Shown here: positions 16,207 through 26,660 of the stretch, one piece after another
How the letters are laid out: every line of letters starts with the position of its first letter
Numbering within the stretch: the stretch's first letter is position 1
From: Erysipelotrichaceae bacterium
GTDB taxonomy: Bacteria; Bacillota_I; Bacilli_A; RFN20; CAG-826
Direction of reading: 5' to 3'
Assembly (NCBI GenBank): GCA_015059065.1
Contig: SVBE01000005.1
Span: 19,064 to 83,063 of the forward strand
Length of the DNA: 64,000 nucleotides
Notes under the pieces: model-generated
What the model saw: the letters and a program-made list of their open reading frames with translations, nothing else
Told to the model about the DNA's origin: nothing
Databases searched by the model: none
Made by a program: the position numbers and the translations under genes

Positions 16207-17964
16207 ATGTTCAAATTACTTTTCAAAAACATGAAGGCGAAACAGTGGATAGCGGTCGTGGCTATTTTTATTTTGACCCTAGGCCAAGTTTTCTTCATGA
16301 TGACGATTGTAGACTACATCTCTAAACTTACCGGCGCGGTTGCCGCAAGTAGAGATAATGGCGTTGCCGAAATATGGTGGTATGGCTTATATATGGTCAT
16401 TGCTGCTATTTTAATGGCGGTCGTCGAAGTCATCATTCGTTTCGTTGCTAGTGCCACTGCAAGTAGCACAGTTACTTCCATAAGAGAAAAACTCTATGTA
16501 AGAGCTAATGAATTCGCGCTTTCGGATTTCGCGTCCTTCTCAACTGAATCTTTGATTACGAGAACGACAAACGATATTCAAAACGTTCACCTCGCCTGGC
16601 TTACATTCTTAAAGACAGCATTCGTTGCCCCAATCACTATGGTGTGGTCAATCATTCTTTTACTTAGAAATGCGAATGGTTCCTTGACTTTAGTCACAGG
16701 TATTTGGTTATTCTTCTTAATCGCGGTGGTGGTCATCTTATTAATGATGGTTACTCCAAAATATAGAATCGTCCAAAAATTAACTGATTACCTCAACGTT
16801 GCTTCTAGAGAAAACCTCACTGGTGTGCGTGTTGTACGTGCCTTCAATGCTGAAAGCTATCAAGAAGGTAAATTTGAAAAAGTTAACCAACAGTTCACAA
16901 AAGTGCAAATCTTCACTGGTCGTGTTTTATCTTTCTTCACTCCATTTGTCATGATGGTCATGATGGGCTTATCACTTTCCATCCTTTGGGTTAGTGCTTT
17001 TGTCATCAATGGCATGGATCAAGCAGCAGCATCAGCGACATTCAGCTCTACTAACGGATTCGTCATGCTCGCCAACCAAATCGTTATGTCCTTCATCTTA
17101 ATCGTGACTTTAATCGTCATTTGGCCAAGAGCTTCTGTCAGTGCGAAACGTGTGCAAGAAGTCATCTCTCACGAAGTTTCTATCTTAGATACAGATAATC
17201 CAGTTGAATTCAAAGAACAAGGTACTATTGAATTTAAAAACGTCGGCTTCGCTTATCCTGGTTCAGATAAAGAAGCGGTTAGCAATATTTCTTTCAAAGT
17301 CAAACAAGGTGAAACTATTGCCTTTATCGGTGCGACTGGTAGTGGTAAGACAACAATTATCAACATGATTCCGCGTATGGCAGACGCTACTAGTGGTGAA
17401 GTCCTCGTCGATGGTGTTAACGTTAAAGACGTTCGTCAAAAAGATTTAAGAGATAGAATTGGTTATGCTCCACAAAGAGGATTCCTCTTCAAAGGTATTA
17501 TCAGAGATAATATCGCTTTAAAAAATCCTAATATGACCCTTGCCGATATCAGATGGGCAGCGGAAATCGCTGACGCTGATGGCTTCGTCATGAATAAACG
17601 TAACGGATATGATTCTGAGGTTTCACAAGGTGGTTCCAACTTCTCCGGTGGTCAAAAACAAAGACTTTGTATCGCCCGTGCGGTTGCTACTAAACCAGAA
17701 ATCTTAATCTTCGATGACTCCTTCTCTGCTCTTGACTATCGTACAGATAAGACAGTGAGAGGTCGTATCGCGGAAAAACTACCTAACACGACAAGAGTGA
17801 TCATCGCTCAACGTGTTGGCACAATCATGGATGCCGATCAAATCGTCGTCCTTGACCATGGCAAGATGGTCGGTATTGGCAAACACTACGATTTAGTGAG
17901 AAATTGCCCTGTATACCAAGAAATTGCCTTATCTCAATTAAGTAAGGAGGAATTAGGTTTATGA
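16207..17964 (+). CDS. ABC exporter half-transporter with degenerate catalytic site (subunit A)
   Basis: The 585-residue protein has a six-helix exporter membrane domain (residues 1-320) fused to an ATPase domain. Visible motifs are Walker A GATGSGKTT near 378, signature SGGQ near 480 and Walker B ILIFDDSFSALD near 498-509. The residue after the Walker B Asp is Asp rather than the catalytic Glu, so this subunit provides the degenerate site typical of heterodimeric exporters such as the LmrCD and TM287/288 types. AAAGGAG precedes the ATG. Its stop overlaps the next start (ATGA), giving tight coupling to its partner. Substrates of this group are hydrophobic drugs or lipids; the one here is unknown. 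Confidence 0.92.
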   Translation: MFKLLFKNMKAKQWIAVVAIFILTLGQVFFMMTIVDYISKLTGAVAASRDNGVAEIWWYGLYMVIAAILMAVVEVIIRFVASATASSTVTSIREKLYVRANEFALSDFASFSTESLITRTTNDIQNVHLAWLTFLKTAFVAPITMVWSIILLLRNANGSLTLVTGIWLFFLIAVVVILLMMVTPKYRIVQKLTDYLNVASRENLTGVRVVRAFNAESYQEGKFEKVNQQFTKVQIFTGRVLSFFTPFVMMVMMGLSLSILWVSAFVINGMDQAAASATFSSTNGFVMLANQIVMSFILIVTLIVIWPRASVSAKRVQEVISHEVSILDTDNPVEFKEQGTIEFKNVGFAYPGSDKEAVSNISFKVKQGETIAFIGATGSGKTTIINMIPRMADATSGEVLVDGVNVKDVRQKDLRDRIGYAPQRGFLFKGIIRDNIALKNPNMTLADIRWAAEIADADGFVMNKRNGYDSEVSQGGSNFSGGQKQRLCIARAVATKPEILIFDDSFSALDYRTDKTVRGRIAEKLPNTTRVIIAQRVGTIMDADQIVVLDHGKMVGIGKHYDLVRNCPVYQEIALSQLSKEELGL

Positions 17965-19754
17965 GTAGCACAGTTGTCGTAACTACAGTTAAAAAAGAAA
18001 AGAATAAATTAGGCAGCCTTGTTAAAGCTTTCCGTAAATATTATGTTCCTTTCGCTTTCTCCATCGCTTTACTTATCGTTTCTGTCGTCTTTACAATTTT
18101 GACTCCAGGAACAATCCGTAGCTTAACTAACGAGATTTCTCCAGTGGGTAAAGAACTCGTCGATGGCAAATTCGTCGTCAACTTTGATAATGTGACTCGC
18201 TTAGCAGTGACATTAGTTATCTATGTTGCCATTTCCTTTGTCACTGGTTTCATCTCTGGTTTTATTCTCAATACTATCATTCAAAAATTCTCAAAAGATT
18301 TAAGAAGAGATATCTCTGCTAAAATCAATAAAATGCCACTCGATTACTTCGACACTACTCAAACTGGTGATATCCTCTCCGTTATCACTAACGATGTCGA
18401 TACATTATCTACTTCACTTCAAAACTCTGTCAGTATGTTAGTGAACTCTGGCGTCATGTTAGTCGGTGTTATCATCGCGATGTTCATCGCTTCATGGCAA
18501 ATGGCTTTAGTCGTTTTAGCTTCTCTTCCAATTATGTTAATAATTGTGATGTTAACATTCAAACGTGCTTTACCATTATTCGATGAAAACCAAAGAATTC
18601 TTGGTGAGGTCAACGCGGTTGTTGAAGAAAACTATTCTGGTCAACTCGTCATCAAAGCCTTCACTGCTGAAGAGATGAAGATTGAAGAATTCAAAAAGAA
18701 GAACAACTTACTCGGCACGATCCTTTATAAGTCCCAAGCCATTGGTGGTCTTATCGAACCAGCGATGTCCTTCGTCTCTTATTTAACTTATGCTGCTGTT
18801 CTTATCGCTGCTGGATTATTATTCGCGAATGGTTCCATCTCCGATATCGGTATCATCACTGGATTTATCGTCTATGTCTCATTATTCCAAGAACCTTTAG
18901 CACAAATTGGTCAAGCTAGCTCAACTATCCAACTTGGTACTGCGGCTTGTAACAGAGTCTTCAACTTCTTGGAAAAACCAGAACTCGATGATGATTCTGC
19001 TAAACCTCAACTTCTCGACCACAAAGCGATCCGTGGTGAAGTCGAATTCAAAGATGTCTGCTTCGGTTATGATCCAAATAAACTCACCATTAAAAACTTC
19101 TCTGGTAAGATTAAGCCAGGTATGAAAGTGGCGATTATTGGTCCTACTGGTGCTGGTAAAACTACTTTAGTCAACTTATTGATGAGATTCTATGAACTCA
19201 CTAGTGGTGATATCTTAGTGGACGGCGTTTCTATTAAAGAAATGTCCCGTGCGGAACTTAGAGATATCTTCGGTATGATCCTTCAAGAGACTTGGGTTAT
19301 CAACGGCTCCTTAAGAGAAAACGTTGTCTATAACTTACAAAATGTCGATGAGAATAGATTAAAAGAAATCCTTGAAGAAACTAATTTATCTCACTACGTT
19401 GCCACTCTTCCAGAAGGTCTTGACACTGTCATTCAAAAAGAAAGTGCTCTCTCTGCTGGACAAAAACAACTTGTCACTATCGCTAGAGCGATGACAGAAA
19501 ATGCGCCAATGCTCATCTTAGATGAAGCGACTAGTAACGTTGATACGAGAACAGAAATTCTCATTCAAAAGGCAATGGATTCCTTAACTAAGGGTAGAAC
19601 GAGCTTCGTCATTGCCCATAGACTTTCAACGATTAAAAACGCTGACCTCATCTTCGTTATGAAAGATGGTAACATTGTAGAAACCGGTAATCATGATTCC
19701 CTCATGAAGCTCGGTGGCTTATATAGCGAAATCTATAATTCTCAGTTCAATTAA
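17961..19754 (+). CDS. ABC exporter half-transporter with catalytic Glu (subunit B)
   Basis: The 597-residue protein has an N-terminal cytoplasmic extension, six membrane helices and an ATPase domain with Walker A GPTGAGKTT near 396, signature LSAGQ near 497 and Walker B MLILDEATSNVD with the catalytic Glu. The signature has Ala instead of Gly at the third place. It begins on a 4-base ATGA overlap with subunit A, and together they should form one consensus and one degenerate ATP site. A strong terminator follows 24 bases after the stop, so the operon is just these two genes. Confidence 0.93.
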   Translation: MSSTVVVTTVKKEKNKLGSLVKAFRKYYVPFAFSIALLIVSVVFTILTPGTIRSLTNEISPVGKELVDGKFVVNFDNVTRLAVTLVIYVAISFVTGFISGFILNTIIQKFSKDLRRDISAKINKMPLDYFDTTQTGDILSVITNDVDTLSTSLQNSVSMLVNSGVMLVGVIIAMFIASWQMALVVLASLPIMLIIVMLTFKRALPLFDENQRILGEVNAVVEENYSGQLVIKAFTAEEMKIEEFKKKNNLLGTILYKSQAIGGLIEPAMSFVSYLTYAAVLIAAGLLFANGSISDIGIITGFIVYVSLFQEPLAQIGQASSTIQLGTAACNRVFNFLEKPELDDDSAKPQLLDHKAIRGEVEFKDVCFGYDPNKLTIKNFSGKIKPGMKVAIIGPTGAGKTTLVNLLMRFYELTSGDILVDGVSIKEMSRAELRDIFGMILQETWVINGSLRENVVYNLQNVDENRLKEILEETNLSHYVATLPEGLDTVIQKESALSAGQKQLVTIARAMTENAPMLILDEATSNVDTRTEILIQKAMDSLTKGRTSFVIAHRLSTIKNADLIFVMKDGNIVETGNHDSLMKLGGLYSEIYNSQFN

Positions 19755-19777
19755 TCGCTTTACCAAAAAACAAAATT

Positions 19778-19800
19778 AAAAGGCACTTCGGTGCCTTTTT
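19778..19800. terminator. Bidirectional terminator between exporter and M24 peptidase
   Basis: AAAAGGCAC-TTCG-GTGCCTTTTT has a UUCG-type tetraloop and A/T tracts on both sides, so it can stop both convergent transcripts. Confidence 0.9.
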
Positions 19801-19824
19801 ATTATATATAATTAAGGATTTATA

Positions 19825-21012
19825 CTAATCGACATCTAAAAGGATTAGTGATTCTTGTCTTGGAGCGACAGATATCGCTTTGTTGTCGTCGATATAAACA
19901 TCGATCTCTTCTCTAAAACCGTATTCGTTAGTGTAGATGCCAGGTTCAATAGAAAAACCGACATGATTTAAGATATGTCTTGTATCGTGAGTTTCGTAAT
20001 TATCGATGTTGACACCTTTACCGTGTGGAGTGTCATCAATTGATATTGAATGACCAACGCGGTGGATTAAATATTGGTCTTGATGATAATTTCTAAGAAC
20101 GCTTCTCACCGCTTCATCAACTTCATATCCAGAGACTGGTCGAAGTGGGAGATTGTTATTTAAAAATTCTAAGCCATAATCTACAGATTCTTTGAGGATT
20201 GCAAACAATTCAATGTATTTTTGTGGTGGTTTTTTACCCGCATAACCCATCCAAGTGATATCAGCATAGACACCGTAATCGACATCTTTTTTGGCCCATA
20301 AATCGATGAGGATGAGGTCACCTTTTTTGATTTCTGTACTATTATTTTCTTTTGGTTCGTAATGAGGATTACCGGCATTGCCGTTTACGGCCACAATTGG
20401 ATTAGAATCATAGACTAATCCGTTATCGGTGAAATGTTTGGTGATTACTTTGACGACATCATATTCATAGACTTTGATATTGTTTTTTAAACAATGCTCG
20501 ATATATTTAAAAGCTAAATTTTTAGCTTCCGCGGTAATCTTCATCGCTTCATACTGTGATTCAAGGGCTTTACCTTCATAAGTAGAAGTGTAGCTGATTA
20601 ATAAATCGCTGGAACTAGTGACTTCAACTCCTAAATCTTTGACCATTTTAATCGTTCCATAATCGCAGTAGGAGGAACGAGGTAGAGCGCCTTGTTCGCT
20701 CATCTCCATGATGACGTGTTTATATCTTTTAAAATGTTGTTCTATTAACGATATGAGTTCATTCCAAGTTTGATAATTGATGAGGTCAAAATCCTTTCTG
20801 ATTTCCTTAACATCTAAATAGGCATTATCTATCTTGTGAGCGATAATGAATGGTTTCTCTTCTTTTGGGATGACCATAAACACTTTTCTCGTGAGCATCT
20901 TTTTACCAATGAACGAGATTAATGCGTCGTTAGAGCATTCATAATCGTAGATTATCCAAGCATCGATATTATTGTTTCTTAGATAATTTTTCGCGATTTC
21001 TAATTTATTCAT
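19825..21012 (-). CDS. M24-family metallopeptidase (Xaa-Pro aminopeptidase-like)
   Basis: The 395-residue protein has an N-terminal creatinase-like domain (about 1-150) and a C-terminal pita-bread domain. The five metal ligands can be placed: Asp in LIDLWAK, Asp in VYADITW, His in HRVGHSISID, Glu in SIEPGIY and Glu in REEIDVYI. This is a cytosolic dinuclear metal peptidase likely to release N-terminal residues before proline; the exact specificity is not readable. A ribosome binding site (AGGA) lies upstream of the ATG and GATAAT gives a -10 box. It is monocistronic and divergent from the lipase-like lipoprotein gene. Confidence 0.88.
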   Translation of the reverse strand: MNKLEIAKNYLRNNNIDAWIIYDYECSNDALISFIGKKMLTRKVFMVIPKEEKPFIIAHKIDNAYLDVKEIRKDFDLINYQTWNELISLIEQHFKRYKHVIMEMSEQGALPRSSYCDYGTIKMVKDLGVEVTSSSDLLISYTSTYEGKALESQYEAMKITAEAKNLAFKYIEHCLKNNIKVYEYDVVKVITKHFTDNGLVYDSNPIVAVNGNAGNPHYEPKENNSTEIKKGDLILIDLWAKKDVDYGVYADITWMGYAGKKPPQKYIELFAILKESVDYGLEFLNNNLPLRPVSGYEVDEAVRSVLRNYHQDQYLIHRVGHSISIDDTPHGKGVNIDNYETHDTRHILNHVGFSIEPGIYTNEYGFREEIDVYIDDNKAISVAPRQESLILLDVD

Positions 21013-21146
21013 AATTTTTTCCTGCCTTATATATTATCTATCGATATTTTCTTCTGGTCAAAATCATAGTTAAATAATACGTATATAGTACGAAAAACAT
21101 ACAATGTTGGCTCTCTATATGGTAAAGTGTATTCGAGGATAAAATT

Positions 21147-23516
21147 ATGAAAAAGTTTAAATTTTTAGCGCTTCTCGTCATTCCGATGCTCCTTAGTGGA
21201 TGCGCGGTGGTTGATCCAGGCAGTTCTTCTTCTGATACATCATCTTCAGAAAGCAGTTCTTCTGATCCAAAGATCATCCCCGGAATGGTGGAGAAAAATG
21301 TGGAAATGGAATTGATTTCCCATTTTAAAGAGCCACTTGGCGAATCGACATATAAAGATAGTTGTCTATATAGCGATTATTGGTTTATCAACGATTCGTT
21401 TGATTTGAATTATCATTTAGCGACTGCTTCCGCGATGATTGGAGCGGTGAGTTATTCTTATTCAAAAGATAATAATGGTACGCGAATCGCTTCTTTCTTA
21501 GAAGATGTTGGCTATTCTAATATCGTGAAGAATTATTATTATGCGAACGGTGAAAAACTTGAAGATTCTATCGGAGGTATCATCGGTAGCAAAAAGATTA
21601 AGAATTACGAAGGAAAAGAATATACATTATTAGCCCTTTTCCCAAGAAACGCTGGTTATGGAGCGGAATGGATGGGCAACTTCAATATTGGAAAAGAAGG
21701 ATTCCATGAAGGATTTTTAGAAGCGAGAGATGAACTCCTTCGTTTAATGAAGAGTTATATCACTTCTAAAAGCATTAGTGGTGATATCAAAGTTTGGGCT
21801 GCTGGTTATAGCCGTGGTGCCGCTGTTATTAATTTAGTAGGTGGCTTCCTCGCTGAAGATAGTGGGTATTTCGGAAGTAATGTTAAGCTTTCTAACCATG
21901 ACTTATTCGTCTATACCAATGGCACACCTCGTGTGGTGCCTGCTGGCATTAATAAAGTCAAGGCTTTGAGCGTCGCTGGTCCACGTGGAGAAGGATTCCA
22001 TGATACCGATGTCGCTAGTTATACCTATAGCGGCAAAGATATGATGATCAATCCACTAGAAGATAATTATAACTGCATTCATAATTTTATCGCAAATGGT
22101 GATTATATCACCAAATTACCACCTTCTTCTTATTCTTTCACTCGTTATGGGGTGAGCAAAATGATCACTTATGGTGGTGAAGAATTCCTTAAAAAATTAG
22201 AAAAATTATCTCCTGATACGGCTGCTAAATTTGCTGATGGATTAACTTATACAAGCGAAGTTCCAGCCAAGACTATCGACATCAATAAAGTAGCGATTGT
22301 GGATGCACAAAATAAGATTTCTGCCGATGAAATGCTTGAAAGCCGTGTTGCTTCTATCGTCTCTATCGCCAAAACTCGCGATGTTTTAGATAAAGATGGA
22401 TATGCCGAATTACTAGGCGCTCTTGTGGCGGCGTATGGCATTGATGGTAGTGCTCTTATCGATAAGCTTTCTGGAGATAAGAATGCGCTCATCAAAGCCG
22501 GCGTTCTCGCTTATCTCACCTATATGATTAGTAATAGAGGTCTTTCAGATAGTGAAGCATTAGGCCAACTCGCGATGGATATCATCGAATTTACTGGTAA
22601 AAAGATTGATGACCGTAAAACATATACCGATCAAGATTTCTTAAAAGATTTATTCGATTTCTTAATCAATGATTATCAGACGAGCAAAGATGCTGAACAA
22701 CGCGTTCTTGCTTTAAGCAAATTAATCCCTGCACCTTATGGTGAATTATATAAGAATGTTCTAGATTACGCGAAGAAACAAGAAATCAAAGCCACATATG
22801 TTGATGATCTTCTCCTCATCCTTGCTGGATATATCACAGAAAATAAGGAAGATAAGACTGTTAAAGAATTGATTGATAAGGCTGCTGGCTTAATTCCTGC
22901 GGATAAGATTAGCATGCTTTCCATGGCTGGAGTTATCACTGGAAAAGATTATAGCGCAATCACTGACCCAAAAACATTAGCCTTAACAGTGATTCTTGAT
23001 GTTATTGAATGTTGTATTAATGGTTCTCCAGCAGGTAATGCTGGCACAATTAGATATTTCATATTCTCGTTTATATTACCTATGGTAGTGGGTACAAGTG
23101 TACAATTCCCAAAAACATTAGACTTAATTCAAAATGGTGCAACTAGCTATGGAGAAAAAGTTGTGAAAGATTCTCATTCATTAGCGGAAATCGCAGAAGA
23201 AATCCTTTCTATCGCGATGCCTAAAGATGAAAAGGGCAATCAACCTAGCATTAAAGAACTCGCTATTTCAACTCTCTCTGATTTATTAGAACTCGCAAGA
23301 AGCGAAGGGATTAGTAAATATCTCGATATCTTAAAAGATAATGTCGAATCGGCAATCTATATGGCTGCTGATCTCTTATTAGCACCTGGTTTAGAGTATG
23401 ATTTACAAAGCGATCTTTCTAACGCTTTAACATTTATCGAAGTCGTTCAATTCGTCTTCCCTGCTCATTTTAGTGAAATGTATATCACATACTTACAAAC
23501 AAAACTCCCAGCTTAA
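21147..23516 (+). CDS. Lipase (class 3)-like lipoprotein with large helical C-terminal region
   Basis: The 789-residue protein begins with a lipoprotein signal peptide (lipobox LLSGC, Cys at about 19) and a Ser/Asp-rich linker. The hydrolase part has the nucleophile elbow AAGYSRGAAV (Ser near 222), YTNGTPRVV, and HNFIANGDYITKLPPSSY, which carries the likely catalytic Asp and precedes RYG, a pattern of class-3 lipases. Residues from about 390 to the end are predicted to be largely helical and match no family I recognise. It should sit on the outer face of the membrane and act on esters; the substrate is inferred only. GAGGAT precedes the ATG. A long hairpin follows the stop. Confidence 0.72.
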   Translation: MKKFKFLALLVIPMLLSGCAVVDPGSSSSDTSSSESSSSDPKIIPGMVEKNVEMELISHFKEPLGESTYKDSCLYSDYWFINDSFDLNYHLATASAMIGAVSYSYSKDNNGTRIASFLEDVGYSNIVKNYYYANGEKLEDSIGGIIGSKKIKNYEGKEYTLLALFPRNAGYGAEWMGNFNIGKEGFHEGFLEARDELLRLMKSYITSKSISGDIKVWAAGYSRGAAVINLVGGFLAEDSGYFGSNVKLSNHDLFVYTNGTPRVVPAGINKVKALSVAGPRGEGFHDTDVASYTYSGKDMMINPLEDNYNCIHNFIANGDYITKLPPSSYSFTRYGVSKMITYGGEEFLKKLEKLSPDTAAKFADGLTYTSEVPAKTIDINKVAIVDAQNKISADEMLESRVASIVSIAKTRDVLDKDGYAELLGALVAAYGIDGSALIDKLSGDKNALIKAGVLAYLTYMISNRGLSDSEALGQLAMDIIEFTGKKIDDRKTYTDQDFLKDLFDFLINDYQTSKDAEQRVLALSKLIPAPYGELYKNVLDYAKKQEIKATYVDDLLLILAGYITENKEDKTVKELIDKAAGLIPADKISMLSMAGVITGKDYSAITDPKTLALTVILDVIECCINGSPAGNAGTIRYFIFSFILPMVVGTSVQFPKTLDLIQNGATSYGEKVVKDSHSLAEIAEEILSIAMPKDEKGNQPSIKELAISTLSDLLELARSEGISKYLDILKDNVESAIYMAADLLLAPGLEYDLQSDLSNALTFIEVVQFVFPAHFSEMYITYLQTKLPA

Positions 23517-23527
23517 CAAAATGACAT

Positions 23528-23573
23528 AAACGCGTTATTTCTTGACATAATCTGTGAGAGAATGACGCGTTTT
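23528..23573 (+). terminator. Terminator after the lipase-like lipoprotein
   Basis: AAACGCG.../...CGCGTTTT forms a long imperfect stem followed by a short T-tract. Confidence 0.6.
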
Positions 23574-23577
23574 CATT

Positions 23578-23606
23578 TGGATACAATAATACATTATTGA
23601 TATAAT
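23578..23606 (+). promoter_or_regulatory. Promoter of the beta-galactosidase gene
   Basis: TATAAT at 23601-23606 and a weak -35 (TGGATA) 17 bases upstream. The 5' leader is about 13 bases and carries AGCAGG. Confidence 0.5.
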
Positions 23607-23625
23607 AATAAAGCAGGTATTAATT

Positions 23626-26574
23626 ATGGAATATAAGATTAACAAGACTAATTATTGCAACTTTTCTATTTTTGAAGAAAATAAATTACCGGGTAGAAGT
23701 TATTTTATTCCTTATTTAAATAGAAAGGATGCTTCTAAAGTTTCTCTAAAAGAGAAAAGATACCGTTCTTCCAAAGTGATTTGCTTAAACGGGAAATGGG
23801 ATTTCATCTTCTATCCTCGCCCAATTGAAGTACCAGATGTATTAGATACAGATAAAATACGTTTTGATAAGATTGATGTCCCTTCTTGTTGGCAGTTCCA
23901 AGGTTACGATAAACCATTCTATGTTAATACTAGATATCAATTTCCTTTTAAACCACCTTATATTCCAGAAGAAAAAGAAGTGGGGAGAGTCTATTCTTGG
24001 GTTGGCTTTGATCAACACCTTTCTTTAAGGAACAAAAAACCAAAAGACCAATATAATTTCGTTGGTGTTTATCGTCATTTCTTTTCCATTGATGATATTA
24101 AGAAACAATACATCATCTCCTTTTTAGGCGTGGCGTCCTGCCTTGATTTATATATCAATGGTAGTTATGTCGGCTATTCAGAAGGTAGCCATAACACAGC
24201 TGAATTTGATCTCAATGGTTATTTAAGAGAAGGTAAAAATGAATTAGTGGCAGTGGTCCATCGTTGGTGCAACGGCACTTATTTAGAATGCCAAGATATG
24301 TTTAGAAATAACGGTATCTTTAGAGATGTTCTTTTAAGAGTTAACGATCAAACAGATATCTATGATATCGATGTCAAAACTACCAAAGTCCATAATCGTT
24401 ATGATTTAAAAGTCATAGTTAAAACCTTTACGGATACTGAAGTCAGCGTCAGCCTTGAAGGATTTGGCATCGTTAATAAAAGCAGTCAGAAAACAAAAGA
24501 TAAAGAAGTGGAAATTAACTTTATCGGTTTAGCGGTGAAGGAATGGAACGCGGAAGAACCTAATCTCTACGATTTATATATCGAAACTCCGACATGCGCA
24601 GTAAAAGAGAGCATCGGTTTTAAAAATGTGAGAATTGAAGGAGATAAATTCTACCTCAACGATAAACTTGTCAAATTCCATGGTGTCAATCATCATGATA
24701 CATCTCCTACGAATGGTTATACGATGACTCCTGATGAGATTGAAAAAGATGTTTTACTTTGTAAAAGTTATAACATCGATATGATTAGAACTTCCCATTA
24801 TCCACCGGACCCATATCTTCTTGAACTTGCGGATTATCATGGCGTTTATATCGTCGATGAAAACGATTTAGAAACGCATGGGGTGTGGTCGATGAGCTTC
24901 CCACCTAGTGTGCATGGTTATCATCGCATTTCTCATGATGCAAAATGGGAAAACCATTATCTTGATAGAATCAAACGTCTATATCAAAGAGATAAGATAC
25001 ACGGGAATACATCGATAGTGATGTGGTCGCTTGGCAATGAATCAGGTGGATATCGTAACACTGATAAGATGTATGACTATCTCAAGAGCGTATCTTCTTT
25101 ACCGATTCATTATGAAAGCGTCATTCACAGCAAACGTGTCGCTTATGATGTTGGCAGTGAGATGTATCCTTCCGTAGAGAAAGTGGGATTAGTTGGTGAA
25201 CATAAAAGAAAACAAACTCAACTAAATGATCGTCCATATTTTTTATGCGAATATGCGCATGCGATGGGCGTCGGCCCAGGAAACATGGAAGCCTATTGGG
25301 AAAAGATATATCAATACGATAACCTCATCGGTGGTTGCGTTTGGGAAATGGTGGACCACGCGGTTAAAGAAAAAGATGGTGGCTATACATATGGCGGTGA
25401 CCATGATGAATGGGAGCATGATGGCAATTTCTGTGTAGACGGTATCTTCTATCCAGATAGAAAGCCTTCAACAGGCGCTTATATCGTCAAATACGTTTAT
25501 CGCCCAATCAGAGTGAAACATATTTTTGATGATGAATTTGAAATCTTCAATACGCGTAGCTTTATTAACGCGAATCAATATGTTCTTCGTTTCTCTTTTA
25601 ACGATGGTTCGAGCAAAGATTATGTTTTCGATGTTGCTCCTTTGATGAAAAAGAGGGTGAAGATATCGTTAGGAAAAGAAGTGGACTGCAATCTTTCTTT
25701 GGTGGTTACTACTTTAGATAAAAATAAACAGAATATCTTTAGCCAAGAACAGATTATTTTTAAGGATAATTATCCAAAAACTATGGCAAATAAGGGATTA
25801 TTTCCTAATTTTAGATTCGATAGTGGCAAAGTTATCATCGCTTTAAACGATGGCGAGGTATTAGCCTCAAATAATGAATACAATATCCTTTATCGAGCTG
25901 GCACTGATAATGATTTAGATCTTTTCTTCAACCAAAGTGTGAGACCTTATTATCAACAAAGAGAAAAATTCTTATCGATGAAGAAATTGCCGCATGGTAT
26001 CTCTGTTAAATATGAAGTGAAGAATAAAAAGAATAAATATATCATCACCGATAACTATGAAGGGTGTGTAGAAGGGGTTATTGTTTCTAGCAAGATTCAT
26101 CCTCTTAAAAAGAAGGGTGAAATACTTCGCTTTGGTAAATGTTTCTATCTCCCATCTTCCTTTGATGATGTTAAATATATCGGTAGAAATGGTGAATCAT
26201 ATGTTGATATGAAAGAGCAATTCATCATCGAGGAAGTTAATGCGAAGGTCACCGATATGGTAGAACCAAATATCAAACCACAGGAAAGCGGCAATCGCAT
26301 GGATGTACGAGAAGTGAGTCTATCTAGTAACCATAATAAAGTGACTTTTGTGGCGTTAGATAAATCGTTTGAACTCGGCATTAAGCCTTATTCTGATCGC
26401 GATTTGATCAAGATGAAACACAATAAGGATGAAGTAAGAACGGGCACATATGTGACTCTTGAAGCTTTCCAAAAAGGCATCGGTACAGGTTCATGTGGGC
26501 CAAGAACCGCTCCTGAATACTCTTATCCAGCAGATCGCGATTATGAATTTAGATTCCTTATCAAAATTAATTAA
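23626..26574 (+). CDS. lacZ: Glycoside hydrolase family 2 beta-galactosidase (LacZ type)
   Basis: The 982-residue cytosolic enzyme has the five-domain LacZ layout: sugar-binding jelly roll (VPSCWQFQGYDKPFYVN), immunoglobulin-like domains, a TIM barrel, and a C-terminal small-chain domain (ILYRAGTDNDLD...GTGSCGP). The acid/base Glu is in WSLGNESGG (about residue 472) and the nucleophile Glu in LCEYAHAMG (about 542). It hydrolyses beta-galactosides such as lactose or galacto-oligosaccharides to monosaccharides. No transporter or regulator adjoins it, and the next gene has its own promoter, so its control is unclear. Length and motifs are normal for the family; specificity for lactose itself is inferred. 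Confidence 0.93.
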   Translation: MEYKINKTNYCNFSIFEENKLPGRSYFIPYLNRKDASKVSLKEKRYRSSKVICLNGKWDFIFYPRPIEVPDVLDTDKIRFDKIDVPSCWQFQGYDKPFYVNTRYQFPFKPPYIPEEKEVGRVYSWVGFDQHLSLRNKKPKDQYNFVGVYRHFFSIDDIKKQYIISFLGVASCLDLYINGSYVGYSEGSHNTAEFDLNGYLREGKNELVAVVHRWCNGTYLECQDMFRNNGIFRDVLLRVNDQTDIYDIDVKTTKVHNRYDLKVIVKTFTDTEVSVSLEGFGIVNKSSQKTKDKEVEINFIGLAVKEWNAEEPNLYDLYIETPTCAVKESIGFKNVRIEGDKFYLNDKLVKFHGVNHHDTSPTNGYTMTPDEIEKDVLLCKSYNIDMIRTSHYPPDPYLLELADYHGVYIVDENDLETHGVWSMSFPPSVHGYHRISHDAKWENHYLDRIKRLYQRDKIHGNTSIVMWSLGNESGGYRNTDKMYDYLKSVSSLPIHYESVIHSKRVAYDVGSEMYPSVEKVGLVGEHKRKQTQLNDRPYFLCEYAHAMGVGPGNMEAYWEKIYQYDNLIGGCVWEMVDHAVKEKDGGYTYGGDHDEWEHDGNFCVDGIFYPDRKPSTGAYIVKYVYRPIRVKHIFDDEFEIFNTRSFINANQYVLRFSFNDGSSKDYVFDVAPLMKKRVKISLGKEVDCNLSLVVTTLDKNKQNIFSQEQIIFKDNYPKTMANKGLFPNFRFDSGKVIIALNDGEVLASNNEYNILYRAGTDNDLDLFFNQSVRPYYQQREKFLSMKKLPHGISVKYEVKNKKNKYIITDNYEGCVEGVIVSSKIHPLKKKGEILRFGKCFYLPSSFDDVKYIGRNGESYVDMKEQFIIEEVNAKVTDMVEPNIKPQESGNRMDVREVSLSSNHNKVTFVALDKSFELGIKPYSDRDLIKMKHNKDEVRTGTYVTLEAFQKGIGTGSCGPRTAPEYSYPADRDYEFRFLIKIN

Positions 26575-26587
26575 ATGTGTAAATCGC

Positions 26588-26616
26588 TTGATAGAACAAT
26601 TGTCTGATAATATCTT
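26588..26616 (+). promoter_or_regulatory. Promoter of the rubredoxin gene
   Basis: TTGATA and TATCTT are separated by 17 bases; the 40-base leader carries GGAGG before the ATG. Confidence 0.5.
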
Positions 26617-26660
26617 ATAAGCATAAAACAAACATATATTGATGATGGAGGTATAGTTTT

